A DNA stretch of 64,000 nt from Lasioglossum baleicum (Eukaryota > Arthropoda > Insecta > Hymenoptera > Halictidae). Made by a program: the position numbers and the translations under genes. Location of the stretch: positions 5,305,461-5,369,460 of the forward strand of contig NC_134933.1 of assembly GCF_051020765.1 (NCBI RefSeq), written 5' to 3'. The notes under the pieces are model-generated. The model saw only the letters and a list, made by a program, of their open reading frames with translations, did not search any database and had not been told where the DNA came from. Shown piece by piece: positions 36,506 to 48,774 of the stretch (its first letter is position 1; the number at the start of each line of letters is the position of its first letter).

Positions 36506-38513
36506 ACCGCGGCCCACTCTGACAACCGCGGGACGAAAACTTTAAATTACGAGATACGCGGATTTATGCGATTCTACTAGAATGCGTAATTACAGTGCTG
36601 GACAAATTTAAAACAAATTTAGAACATTAAAAAATTTATGAATGACTTTCTATGACGTTAAAGACGATTGTGTCGTACACGACATGAATTCGTCTTGGCA
36701 CATGCTTTCATATAATATAAGAAATACATAGCATTCCATTTAGAAAATTGGAAAGAAACGCCTTCGTCTCCAAAAAGATAATGCAGATAAAAAATATTAC
36801 AGACACCATTGCATTGCTTCCAAAAACAATATACCTTTTTCCTGTTTCATTCAAACGCTATGTGAACGCCCTGTGTGACGCATCTAGAAAGGCCTCTGCA
36901 CCAGAAGAGCACCATGTGGTGCTTTGATGAAATGGACAGTCATCACTATGAGTGCCAAGCACTTTGATTTATATTTACGTGCTCGATCAGGCAACTAGTT
37001 TCCATACTTTTCAGCTTCATCAAACATTGAAATTCAGCTATGTATAATGCGTATCATCATCTTCTGGAGTGATTAAGCTGCAGGGAAATGCAAGGGAAAC
37101 CCGATTTTTACAAACCTAGGGAGACTGCTCGATTGCTCGGGATTCTTCTGCGTATACGGTATGCGAGACGCGCGCAACGCTGCTCATTGCGTGGAATATT
37201 AATTCCTCGGATTTAATTAACCGATTAGCGGATGTCGACTTGACGCCGGTTCAACCCAGTCACGTAGACAAGTTAGACTGCGTTTTCGATGCGACGCGTC
37301 AACAGCAATTAAACGAGCTCGCAAGAGCTGCACGAGTCGTAAACTGTTGATCACCGTTTAACGTCTTCATCGCGGCTGACTGCATCAGTGATTCGTCGGA
37401 TCTCAATCTACAAGTAATCATCCATTTGAGTTTAAAATTAAACGTGTCGTTAGATCTTCTGAAAATTTCCAGCGCGGCTTGGTAGCGACGCACAGTGTGA
37501 GATTTCAGCAATCTAGCTTCACGTTATGCAAAAATGTCTTCATACATTGAATTATCGTAAATTTATATAAAAGAAGAAAAAGAAGGTTTACATTTGCTGG
37601 AAGTGTGTATTTATTCGAACGATTAAATATTGATGCCAGAACATAAGTCGAATTCCATTTGAACGCAAGAGAGATGTATTTGGTAAAATCTGTTTGAAGT
37701 CTCGGGAGGCTGACTCTCGATACTAGAAGTCGATGGTTTAAAAGAGGAACGGTTCGAAAGCGAGATTTCTCGTCGCTGACTAATCGGGTCAGTCGCTAAG
37801 TTGACTCCTGGCTGGAAGCCGCGCGGCGCGCGGCGGTTCTCGTTCGTTTTACTCTTTTCCGTATCAATGCTATCTTTGTAATCTCGTTGAATCGCTTACA
37901 AGCCCGCTGGTATAGAAGCGACGCGCTACGGAGTTTCTGTTCTCTGTCCCGATTCATCCGTCCTGATTTACATCACAACAAGTTACTCCACCGCCGCGCT
38001 ATTTCCACCCCGTATACACGTTGATTCATTGTGGGATAAAGTTTCGCGCGCTGATACATTATTTATCGGCTTTGCAAATTCGAACGCGCCCGCCGCGACG
38101 CGGATGTAACTACAGGAAATTGCCGGCGAGAGGAAACAGATTTCGACGGCGAGCTGCGGCATTAGGACTGTGTTCGATTTACCCCTCTGGAATCATTTTC
38201 GTCATCCACTTGCCTGTCCTTGTCGTCAAACATTTATTTTCCATTCTACCATTAACTCCCCTCGAAACCAACAAAAAACAAACAGCTCCCGTTGCGTAAA
38301 CTTAACACTTTACATACCAGCAATTTTCTAATTGTATTTTTAGATCCGAAGATCAACAGTTGAGATTTCCTCTATAAATTGTTCAAAAGCAATTTCATTT
38401 GAATATTTACGTAATAATTCAATTTTTAACCTACTTTCCAACTGTTCCAGGAAAAACCGGGTAGAACGACTTGAATTTTTTGGCGGACAGCGCACCCTCA
38501 TTTTGAAGTTTCC
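36506..38513. other. Non-coding stretch, no supported gene
   Basis: AT-rich from 36590 to 37080, with a small AGCACCA/TGGTGCT hairpin near 36906-36921. A GC hairpin CCGCGCG/CGCGCGG lies near 37818-37832. The few frames (37299-37511 minus, 38021-38299 plus) have no recognisable domain. Confidence 0.5.
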
Positions 38514-38770
38514 TAATTAATTACCGATCGGCAGAAAAACAGGGAAATAGTGAGCACCGCGAGCAAATTATAATTTAACCAGGATCGCTCGGTCCAGTTC
38601 CGCGGGTCCTAATTATAAATTATATCAATACGTTTCCGTCGGCCACATACCTGAAGCAGAAAAACACAGACAGGTGTTCGCGCATTAATTAATCGAATTA
38701 AATTCGTCGGGAGGTCAGGCTAATTTGCACGGCCGCTCCCCCTTTTTTCGTTGTGTTTCTAATTAATGCA
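38514..38770. promoter_or_regulatory. Cluster of homeodomain-type TAATTA/ATTA cores
   Basis: Within about 260 bases there are TAATTAATTA (38514-38523), AATTATAATTT (about 38566), CTAATTATAAATTA (about 38609), ATTAATTAATCGAATTAAA (about 38684), CTAATTTG (38720) and CTAATTAATGCA (38759). TAATTA is the core recognised by many Antennapedia/Engrailed-class homeodomains. The cores sit between GC-richer DNA, so they are not explained by one uniform AT-rich stretch. An enhancer role is inference. AT-rich sequence alone also produces such motifs. Confidence 0.25.
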
Positions 38771-41700
38771 TTTGTTGTGTGTGTGTTAATTCCACGCGGG
38801 GAGTCGCGCGCGGCCCGACGCCAGAACGACGGCTAACGAAGATCGTTAACGGCCGCTGGAAACGAGCAAGTGCCCGGCGACACTTCGCGAATTGGTCCGG
38901 GGACAATATCGAATCGCGTCGAATGCGTCTGCACCGGATTGCACCCGCGTTTTCCAGCAAGATAAACGGGTCGTTCCGCGGCAATCGACGTCAGGGATTT
39001 CGCGCGAAATAACATATTGCGCGACGCAGGCTACGAGAAATTAGAGGGCGGTTTAAGTCGTCATTTTTCTGCTCTCGAATTCGTTCCTTGTCTCTTTTAA
39101 CTATGAACCATTTCTCTGGATTTTGCAACTTTGAATTTCTCTACTCACCTTTTACTTCCACTTGATCCATAAATTTCACTTGAAAAATTCCTATCTAAAA
39201 ATGTGAAAAAATAAGATCATGCTCTCCAATATTTCCTCTACAACATGAGCTTCGTTTCAGTCGGATATTTCCAAAATTGATGCTGCAATGCGCTTTTGAT
39301 CGCCGCGCCCGCTGCTTGCTGCGGCAGAAATTGCAACGTACAAAGATGCGTATTTTATAAACAAATTCGGAGCCAGCGGAACGATAACTTAAACCCGCTC
39401 TAGTTTCGCGTGCAGTATATCATATGCAACTTTATTTTGCGAAAAATCCCCGATATCGCGAGGAAAAAAGTGATCGATCAAGCGTGTAACGAGCGAACCG
39501 TCACTCTCGGTGCATAACAGGCCCGCCTAACTGTAATACCGTCGCAGCTTACACTCCGGCGACGCGTTCACAGGGAAGAAAGGAGTCGTGCGATTGCCTC
39601 GGATTGAATTACTTGAATAATGGCGATCTATCCTTCATTAAATTAGCCCCGCCGCTAATTTATTATCGGTGTAACTCGAGAACGCAGTTCTTGCTCTATA
39701 GCTGGACGCGATTAACGGACAAGTACGTCCGGTAGATCCTTTGCTTATGCATATGAAGGTGATCTCCGTGTGGAAATCGTCCTCTAGATCGTGCCTCGTC
39801 TCGCGAGATTATAAAATGCCGAGCGGAATGCGGATTATAAGCCTGCGGAAGCGGACTGGAAAGAATCTGCAGATTAACTAGTCGCTCGAAAGAAGCAAGG
39901 ACTTATCAATTTTTCCAATGTCGATATAGGAAACTACAATTTCCATCCTTTTTGTACTTATTTGCACACTCGTTCAGATCATAAGAGATATTTTTAGCGA
40001 ACAGTTACGAAAAATTATATTCACTGATTAGAAAATTGATGTACGCATCGGGATAACGCGGTTTAGCGTAGAAATTGAAGAAACAGGTGTGCGGATCGTT
40101 AGCATAAAGATTGCGCGTGGTTCGATTATTACGGGAGCGAGAGAAGGATACTTTTCGACAATGTATTTCCCCGGCGAGCGATAACGTCCGCGAAAAATGT
40201 GAAAGATCGACGACGGAGGTGGTTCCGCGACGCCTTGTATAATGGGGTACAGGAATACGGATAAAGGACGAGCAGGCGCGAGCCGAGAGCAATAGACTAC
40301 GAAAATGTTGGGAGGTCGAACGATAAACGTCAACGGGATGGTTGTACAGTACAGTAATTGTACGATAACTTTTACGATGGGCTTGCGCCATTCGTGCGAG
40401 CACGCTTCCACGTGAGAAACCGCGATTCGAGGCTCGAGTATCGTCTTACGCGGATACCTTTAATTAAGCCGTGCACTGTGGTCCGAGGAACCCGTCGCGA
40501 TGACGTTTCGCGCTGCCACGAACTTTTTCATCGGGAATATCAAGACTTCCGACCATAACTCGGCCAGCAGATTAGGAAGTTAGGCATCGAAGCGATGAAA
40601 CGATTCTAATTTATAATTCTAATTCTGTGGACAAGCAGTACAGTTATTTCGATTTTTACTTTGTTGCATGATTATAAATTCATTCCTTTTTCAAATTTCT
40701 AGCATATTTCAATGTTCATAGGTTCTTCGTAATAGTTCCATTGAAATGGGTGTATTGTCCAGCGATTTCCACAGTCCAGTTGCAATCCCCTCGAGATTGA
40801 TCAATCAGGTGACTCGCAGCAGCTGGGAATGCGTACGGTCAGCCGTACGGATCAGCAACAAGAGCAGAAAGGAAGATGGAAAAGTTCCACGACAAGAAGC
40901 AGCAAAAGCGCTCAATCAAACGGGGATAATTAAAGAGCCGGAATCATCCGTCAAAGAAGCGTCGACTAATCGCTCATGGCCGATCTGAAAGCGGCTGCTA
41001 TTCGATTATGATTAAGCTAATTCGAGTTTGATCCGCGTCACGCGGAAATAATGGAGGTCTCGGTAATTACATATAAATCAAATTATACTTCGAGCCGACA
41101 GCTCCATTTGATAACTGGTGGCGTGCCATGTCAAGTGATCGAGTCAATTAGGTCGCCGCTTATGCACGTTGAAAATGTTACCCGCGACTCCCGCCATTAA
41201 AACGCGATGCCGCGCCGCGTCGGCACGTAGAAAATAAATTTCTTATCGGCGTCGCTTGCCGAAGTGCATCCGAACGCATTTATAATTCAATCTAGACTAC
41301 CTTGCAAAATTAATTCGAATTCGACTTCGAGCCTCGACGTGCATTCTGTTGAAGCAAATCGCACGTTCGATCCTACGAAAATCAATGAAATCGGAATACA
41401 AACGGGGAATGAGATCGGAATACTGAAAAAATGTTGGCGAGTGTCGGCGTTTCGACTGTTCTACGATGGAATCGCAATAAGAAAACCTGTTTATTCGGCA
41501 TTCGAAATATTCCAAACCCTTTTTCTGCGTTCGAACCACCGTGCGCCGCGGGCGTATCTGACGGACGATACGATAAATCAACAGTAACTCTTCCATGGCG
41601 GTGTCTGGCCACGTTTTCCATGGGAACTATGGCTACAGACATGGCAAGGAGCGACGGGGGCGACGCATTCGAGATGAACGGGCAGGAAACCAAAATTACG

Positions 41701-43690
41701 GCCGCTTTGCGCCGCTGCTATGGATCTAATTTATCGTCTTTAAATGCAGATCCCTAAGGCTAGATCCGCGGCGCGCGAGACGCGGTCTCTCTCTCTCTCT
41801 TTCTCTCGCAACGTTTGCAGTATGCAACGTGTGTGCAATTAGACAAGCCAGTCTCAGGAAGCAGCCGAAGCTAAAGAACTTTCGGCCCGAGATTCGCCTC
41901 TGGCGATCAACGATTTCGCATCGGGCCGAGATCTCTTTCCGAATGCGTCGTAGATCCGACTCCGATAACCAGAACGCTCGATACAACCAACCGCCTTTTA
42001 CGTGTACTCCGAGCTAAGGACATGGGAAGACGAGCTTCTTTCAGCCAGCCACCTGATGCCTGGATACGTCGATCACTCGAAATATCAGATCGATGCTCCT
42101 TTACGTTTCCCGGGTAATGTATGTTAATTGTCGGTTAGACCTCGTTTTCGTTTGTTCTAATTGGACGCCTCCGGATACGCGAAATCAGACCGATCCCTCC
42201 GGCTTATTAACACGTACCGGTGATTATTCATTTTTTCCGAAATCTTTGATTCGTAAGAATTTACTTCAGTGGATCTCCGAAGCAATAGCAGTCTCAAGCT
42301 CGGTAATCTGATCTCAAGATCAGTAAGAGTACGTAGACTGTAAATCTTCGTGTTCTAGATTTTAGGATGGATTAAAAAATTTTCACTTTACTTCCGAACC
42401 GACCACAACGTTTCGAACGTTGTTGTTTCGAGTTCACTGGATACCATCGGAAGCGTTCGGCCTTTTATTAATGGTTTTATATACCACTGACAAAGGATCG
42501 TAACGGGCCGAGTTTGTTCGCCGTTCGATACCGGTTGCGAATCGCGCACTAAAATAATTCCCGTGCAGATAAGAATTTTCCGAGCGGTTTACGAGCACTC
42601 GCGTCCGAATTCAAATTGGTCGGCTTTGCTTGCTGGTCGCGGAATTGATTCGATGTCCTCGGCACGAGCGAGCATCGGAAATGCTCGCCACAATTGACCA
42701 TTTCCGGAATCTGGCCGTAGCGTTTCGTCCAAGAAAATTATGCCGGACAGGAAGTCACGGGCGCAGCCTGGACCCAAACGAGTACTGCCAACGGTTATGG
42801 CTGACATCGAAATGCCCGTTGCAAATATCGCACGGGGTACTTACTTCTTCGATTCCCATCTTCCCTCCTCTTTGCTCCTCGCTTTTTCACTTTGCGGACG
42901 CGCGTTATTACGAATACGACCGCTACATTCCCTTTCGATTTGTCTCTACCAACAAAGAAGTTTTGTCGCGTGAATTTTTCGGTTGTAAACGCAAATCTGT
43001 GAACAAAGGCGTGAGTTACTGTACGCGACAAAACACCCACGGGAATCTTTCGTTTGTCGCATTGTTCGCTTCGTCCACTTTCCTCCATTAATTCTCAGCT
43101 GAAAAAGGATCGGAACGCAACGGATCGGAGACGATAGAAATTATAAATGATTAGGTCGGCAACAATAGGCCCGTGTAACGGGATACGCAAATATTTGTTA
43201 TTACTTTCACAATGTCGGCGTTGGAGGCGGGCTAAACGTCTCGAAACACGCATCGGGGACTAGCGGCCGAACTTTTCCCGGAAGAGGTCGATCATCCGTA
43301 ATCACCGATGCAAATCTAACACCTCGGTAGAGCGGTACACGGTGAACCGTTCTGTACGGCTCTCAAACCCGGGAGAAAGTACGATTTTCGCATCGTTCGC
43401 GTCTGAAGAGGCTCTGTACACCGTATTCGTAGAGCTCTCGCGTCGATAGAAATCGCCTTCGCCGTATGTTTCGCGCGCCCGATTAGGAAAAATATTCGCC
43501 TCATCTTGAAGCGTGCTACATGCTGATTCCCCCGACTGCCGTTGCGCAACCTGCTGCCACGGAGATGCCGTCTGCCAATCGGCCAATTACGGCATCGATA
43601 CGGTCAGAGGTCTGCCGAGTCGAACGAAACCGCGATTGTTCGACGATCGAGAGTATTTCTAATGAGAGTCACACGCGTCTTTCTGACTTC
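38771..43690. other. Non-coding stretch, no supported gene
   Basis: Alternating composition with short antisense-overlapping frames (40005-40411, 41264-41757, 42589-43091, 43302-43586), none with a recognisable domain. A short (CT)n tract lies at 41786-41800 and a perfect 7-bp hairpin (CTGATCT, CA, AGATCAG) near 42307-42322. No RNA gene or transposon end was seen. Confidence 0.5.
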
Positions 43691-43697
43691 TGCGATC

Positions 43698-43836
43698 GTG
43701 AGACGGGAAATTAGAAATAACGAAACTACACGAGAAACGTCCAGGCTTCAACTGCTTACTGGATATAGTGGAACTGGGGATAGTCTGTCAAGAGTTGAAC
43801 GGCTCTGGATACGAGAAATTAGAAATAACGAAGCAA
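43698..43836. repeat. Direct repeat of about 20 bp, two copies
   Basis: GAAATTAGAAATAACGAA occurs twice about 113 bases apart (near 43706 and 43819), preceded by ACGGG or ACGAG and followed by AC or GC. The intervening DNA is not repeated. It is probably a small local duplication. Confidence 0.6.
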
Positions 43837-43844
43837 CATAAGAA

Positions 43845-46658
43845 GCGCTCGTTAATTTGTTAGCACGTTAAAAAATATGAAAAAACGGGGATAACAGGAT
43901 TTGTGCTGAAGATCCTCCCAACATTTAAAGTTAACTGATCAATTATAACTTGAGACATAGTGGCAACAGTTTCGAGAAAATCGCGTTTAAATTCTTCAAA
44001 CACTTATACAACTACGTAAATCCTTTAGCACACGTATTCCATGACACTTACGCACGATGAAAATGCAAAAAGATTGAAAAACCAGAATACCTCTTCAAAG
44101 AGGAAAATGATGCTGCATAGTTGGCTAGTTTCCTTTAGGGCGTTAGATTGGCGGCCGGTTTGCGCCAGCGAAGTGTTCCCGAGCGATTATGTGTAAGGCG
44201 GCACGAATGTTTCGAGTTTGATTGGTTCGACGTGTATTTATAGATATCGAGATTCATCGAGGTTGGCTAGCCGGCGCTGTTTACGGCCGACGATTCCCGT
44301 TTCACCGCGGTTAATTCATTTAGCCGTCGGACGGTGCACCGAGCGCGAATCGAGTTAATATCGAGTGTACCCGCCGTCCCTGGCTCCCGGTTATCCCTCT
44401 CTTCGTTATCTGGCCACTGAAAAAAGAGTACTCTGTTACCATGGCAGTCAAATCGATTACTGATTGGCAGGTAATGCGCGTGTAATGCGTCGACCGGCGC
44501 GGCGCCCGCGCAACCCTACTCTCCCTCTCCTCGTACCCGATGCTGAAACGTGTGCACTTGTTGAACGGAACCGGTCAAAGGATCCGTCCGATGCAATCGT
44601 CTGCACCGCTGGCATCCGAATTGAATCCACGTAATTGCGATGAAAACGATGGGGAGGGGGTACTTAATTTGGTAATTTTAGAATTACGTACGAGCACCGG
44701 CTCCGTACAGACAACCACTATCAAATCGACCGGTCAAATTCAATGAAGGGTGAAGCGGAAGATGCGCCGCGCGATCCACCGTTACTTTCACTCGCCAACT
44801 TCCGGCTTCCATCGTGAACCAAGACCCCCGACCAGCCAACCACGCAATTTCATTATATATTTAATGGATTGTTTACTCGATTCGCAGTATTTTATCTCCT
44901 AAACGGCCGTGCACCGAAAAGCGAACAGAACTTCGTCATTTATACAGGAGAGAAATTCTACAAGAGAAAATAAGTCGAAAATATACAATAGATATTTTTC
45001 TAAAAGCAAAATTTCGTAGTTCCCAGTTGAAGATCTTACAATCGCAGATTCAGAAGGAGGACAAATTTGAGAAGCGGCAGAACTCGTCGAGCAACAATTA
45101 TCTCGCAATATGCGACCACCGCCTTTTCTACGAACGTCGCTGCAAAGTCATTTCATTCGTCATTATCGGGGACGAGAGCCGAGCGAAACGCGTTTGACAG
45201 ACGATACAGTCGCGAAGCTATTTCGCGATCCATCAGGCATAACGATTTTTCGAGTTGATCCGCGGCCGAATGTGTTGTAAATTAACGTTTCCATTGTTCG
45301 CATTGTCGGCGTCGTTATAGCGGCTGTCAGCGCGTGTAAAGTTTATATCGCGCGTAGACGCTCACAACCAGCATCAAATTGACACGCCGTTTTCCAATTG
45401 GAGTCGCGGCAATGATACAGAAACAACGGGGCCGCGTTTTTCATCGACGGTGATTCGCCGCACGACGCCGTCGACAGTTCTAAATAAACACCCGGTCGTA
45501 ATTGCGATTAATATTATTCGCGAGGATGCCGCTTTTCCAGCGCCGACGCGTTAATTACTCAAACGACTCGTATTGTGAAAATTTATTCGTTTGGCGAGCG
45601 GAATGCACTAACTTTCTGCTCGAACATTTCTTCACTTTGAAAAAAAATCATCTTCGAAAGAACTTCGAGGAGTAAAAGTAAATGTTATTAATAAAAAAAT
45701 ATCCACTCAAGTCTTAAGTATGTCCATCTATGGTCGTCTTGCTCTACTTGGTTCCCAGCGTAAAGTATTTTTCGAGATAAAATAATTGCAGGACGCGAAA
45801 GCGGAGTCTTCTAAAGTGAATGCAGGTAGATTGTTGCTCAATTATTTCTGTGAACCAACAGCAGCTGAATGTTAGCAGACGAGGTGATAAACGAAGCTGT
45901 ATTTCGAAGAAAACGGACGCCATCGCGTAACAAATGGGGAGGCAGCTGCATGGAAAAATCAGCGATTAGAAGCACAGATGACCAGTTTATAATTAGCGGA
46001 GTACCTGTACGCGTGAGTTTGAGTCGTCTCCGAGTGCGGTGAACGTGCGATTAAGGTTGCTCCTTTTTCAATTCCCACCGGCTGGTGCCAGTCACGCAGC
46101 GCAGCGCGGCCGGGCTCGGGCCCGATGGTCTGTTTCGCAGACAGTTGCCCCGAGATAATAATGCTAATTACAAGTGAGGACGTCGCGAGGGAGCCCCGAT
46201 GCGATATTTAAAAAAAACTTTAATTCCATTTACATGCCGTCCCTTCCAGGAATCCGAGATTCGGACGCTCTCAGCCACTCTATGCGTTCCGCGATACGCG
46301 GCGGGTCCTTCTTTTTCGTTAACTTCTCCTTTATTTCACCGGTCTGCCATCGGGCCGGGAGAAAATGAAATTCAACAATTTATATTCCACGCGACTTTTG
46401 CCTCGAAATCCCCACGTCTCTCTCCCCCTTCCAGACTCGATCTCCCTTTTTTCGCCGTCCCTTTTATGAAATCGAGCGCACGCTTTCGTCTTTCATGTGG
46501 CCCAGTCGATCTCTGAAAAACTTAATCGGGGAGCTCCGTATCGACTCGGGATTACTACGTCCGATTACGTCTTTTATTTATGTTCGACCCTGTCGACCGG
46601 GCGAAACTTCTTTAAAAGCTCGCGCGCTCCCGCGATTCCCTCTATCAGTCTTTCTCAT

Positions 46659-46662
<4 letters not shown>
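43845..46662. other. Non-coding stretch, no supported gene
   Basis: AT-rich at 43840-44120 and 45600-45860, GC-rich between. A good translation-start context with a short peptide and donor-like GTAATG occurs at 44439-44470 (ATGGCAGTCAAATCG then CAG|GTAATG) but is too short to call. Other frames are unrecognised. Confidence 0.5.

Positions 46663-46712
<50 letters not shown>
46663..46712. repeat. Dinucleotide microsatellite (TC)25
   Basis: Twenty-five perfect TC units, the longest simple repeat in the window. Two overlapping plus-strand frames run into it and read as serine-leucine repeats, so those frames are artefacts. Confidence 0.97.
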
Positions 46713-46715
<3 letters not shown>

Positions 46716-48241
46716 AACCTTCTCTATTTTTAAATCTCATCCCGTATTCCGCAGGAAAGACGAAATAAGAGAACCTCGAAACAGTACGACTGATTAAGCC
46801 GTACTCCGCCGCTGTACTTTCCATTTCTAGAAGCTGTCTTCGTTTTCATTTCTTTCGTTCATTTGCGTAGGACTTTAGAAACGCCTGGTTAACTCGAACT
46901 TGTTATTCTAGCCGGAGGTACAAAGACTAATGAGCGAAGTCCGAGCATTTCCCACTTTTCCAGGCCGGCCTAAGTTTTCCACCCCCACCAGTAACTAACG
47001 CCTCGGTCTTTATTTATCCGCAACACGATTACCCTTCTTTTTGGTCCACCGTGTATATTCGTGATCTCCTTGATCGAAATCGGAGTGTGAGGGTTCGCGA
47101 GACTCGTCCGACGATCATATTTTGTTAAAAATCAGCATGACCGACGTCCAGGACACGGGGCCGCGATCATGTTAAGGTAGAAACCGACGCATGCACGTTG
47201 CTCGTGCGACCGCGGCCTTAGACTTAAATCGGTTACACACCGATTACCTCTCCAGCATGTGTATCCTCCGCTAAACGTATGGGTATAGTCGACGTATGGA
47301 CGTATATGTATATTCGCCGCATGTTTCATGCTCATTGGTTCCCCTTTCACATGAACTTTGTGCCGCTCGCTCCGGCCGGTCTCGTCCTCGTTCAGAAATC
47401 GCGTACACGTTGGCCCGCAATCGGCATAGGACACGTACGGCATAGATCGTCTGACGTTTCTATTCCATTTACGGACGGATAATTAGTTCCAGCTAGCTTC
47501 CACGTACTATACAGTACAGTTCTCGCGTCGGCTTTTCTCTCTTTCGCCGCTCGGTTTCTCCGATTCCCAAGGAACGACCTTACGGAGCACTGCAGCCGAT
47601 TTTATTACCACGGTTATGGCAACTTCTGTCGCCTGACGGCCGAGGAAAATCACTTGACTCTGCGGATCTTTACGCAATATAAACATTGTGAAAAACTCAA
47701 GAAATCTAGTTCTCGCACTACCTCCTTTTACACGAAACAACTTAGCCGAGGCTTATAACTCGGCACTGGAGGCAGACGGAGAGATGTAATTTCGTACAAT
47801 TGTTAAATGTCTATCATGTCTTAATATTGACGAAACATTAATCTTCCAACATTGGTAGGTTCCGAGATATAGGACCTCAAAAATCGCTAAATTTGTCACT
47901 GAATGACTGGCTGACAGATCATCAAAACCTTTTGGGTACTTCCCATTGATCTTACAAGCTTGAAATTTGGTACACAGGTCCACCATAACACACTCAAAGG
48001 AATAATTATCAAAGTTTGAAATTTTACACCTTAAACGGGTTGTATTGGAAAAAAAAACATTACAAAATAGGTACGTAGGATAGAACATAGCAGCATAACA
48101 TACATAAGTATACGTTTTATTAGCTCCGAAGTCGCAACAAATACTGATGAAAAAAACAATCGCTCTAACGTAAACAAAAGAAACCTCTGTATAACTCTTT
48201 AAAAATTAGATAGCGTTCTTTTAAACTAATGTTTACGAACG
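46713..48241. other. Non-coding stretch, repeat-like AT-rich part
   Basis: The part from 46713 to 47740 is mixed, with a few short frames. The part from 47760 to 48090 is AT-rich and has the feel of a dispersed repeat (blocks such as GAATGACTGGCTGACAGATC and CTTGAAATTTGGTACACAG), but I could not identify a family. A 111-codon minus frame there is unrecognised. Confidence 0.45.
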
Positions 48242-48774
48242 CTTTTTTCCAGGGATGGCCAACCTGTGGCGTATGCGCCAAACGTGGCGCATTGGATGAT
48301 TACAAGTGGCGCATTGGATCCTTGCGCCTATACTTATTCTTTTGAAGTAGGCGCCATAACTGAATCCATCTTCATATTTCCAACACCTGAGGGCTCTCAG
48401 TAGAATTTATTCAGCCTTCTTACTCATCAATTCGTTGCAATTTTTTGACAGTTTACAATTATACGATGGGAATTGCGGTATTCAAGACAGTGATCGCCCT
48501 ATCGTCCAAAAGATCATTTCTCATTATTGTAGATTAATACTCCAATGAACGTATGTCTTTTCAACTGGCGTAAGTTAATTAATTTAGTTGCGCGATTGAG
48601 TTATCCCTTTTCCTCCCCTAACCGAAGCAGATCCTACCCCTATTCCTATTTTCTAACCGCAACAACGAACGTAAGAAGGTAGAAAAAGTGCTTGAGTTGT
48701 ATGGCGCACCTGAACTCGTATGTGAAAAAAGTTTACGCATGGTATGCAAAAGATTGGCCACCCCTGCTTTCTTC
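48242..48774. mobile_element. Non-autonomous hAT element, about 517 bp
   Basis: The left end at 48250 reads CAGGGATGGCCAACCT. The right end at 48766, read inwards on the other strand, is CAGGGGTGGCCAATCT, so 14 of the first 16 bases match. The flanking 8-mers are CTTTTTTC (48242-48249) and CTTTCTTC (48767-48774), an 8-bp target duplication with one mismatch. CAGGGGTGGCCA-type termini and 8-bp duplications are typical of hAT elements. GTGGCGCATTGGAT occurs twice near the left end (48284-48297 and 48306-48319), like the short subterminal repeats that bind hAT transposases. No transposase frame is present. The mismatches make it older than the copy at 31554. Confidence 0.8.

Noticed and set aside
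44439..44470. Good Kozak-like ATG with a ten-codon peptide ending at CAG|GTAATG
   Set aside because: Too short to distinguish from chance without transcript evidence.
46495..46733. Two plus-strand frames ending in serine-leucine repeats
   Set aside because: They simply read through the (TC)25 microsatellite.
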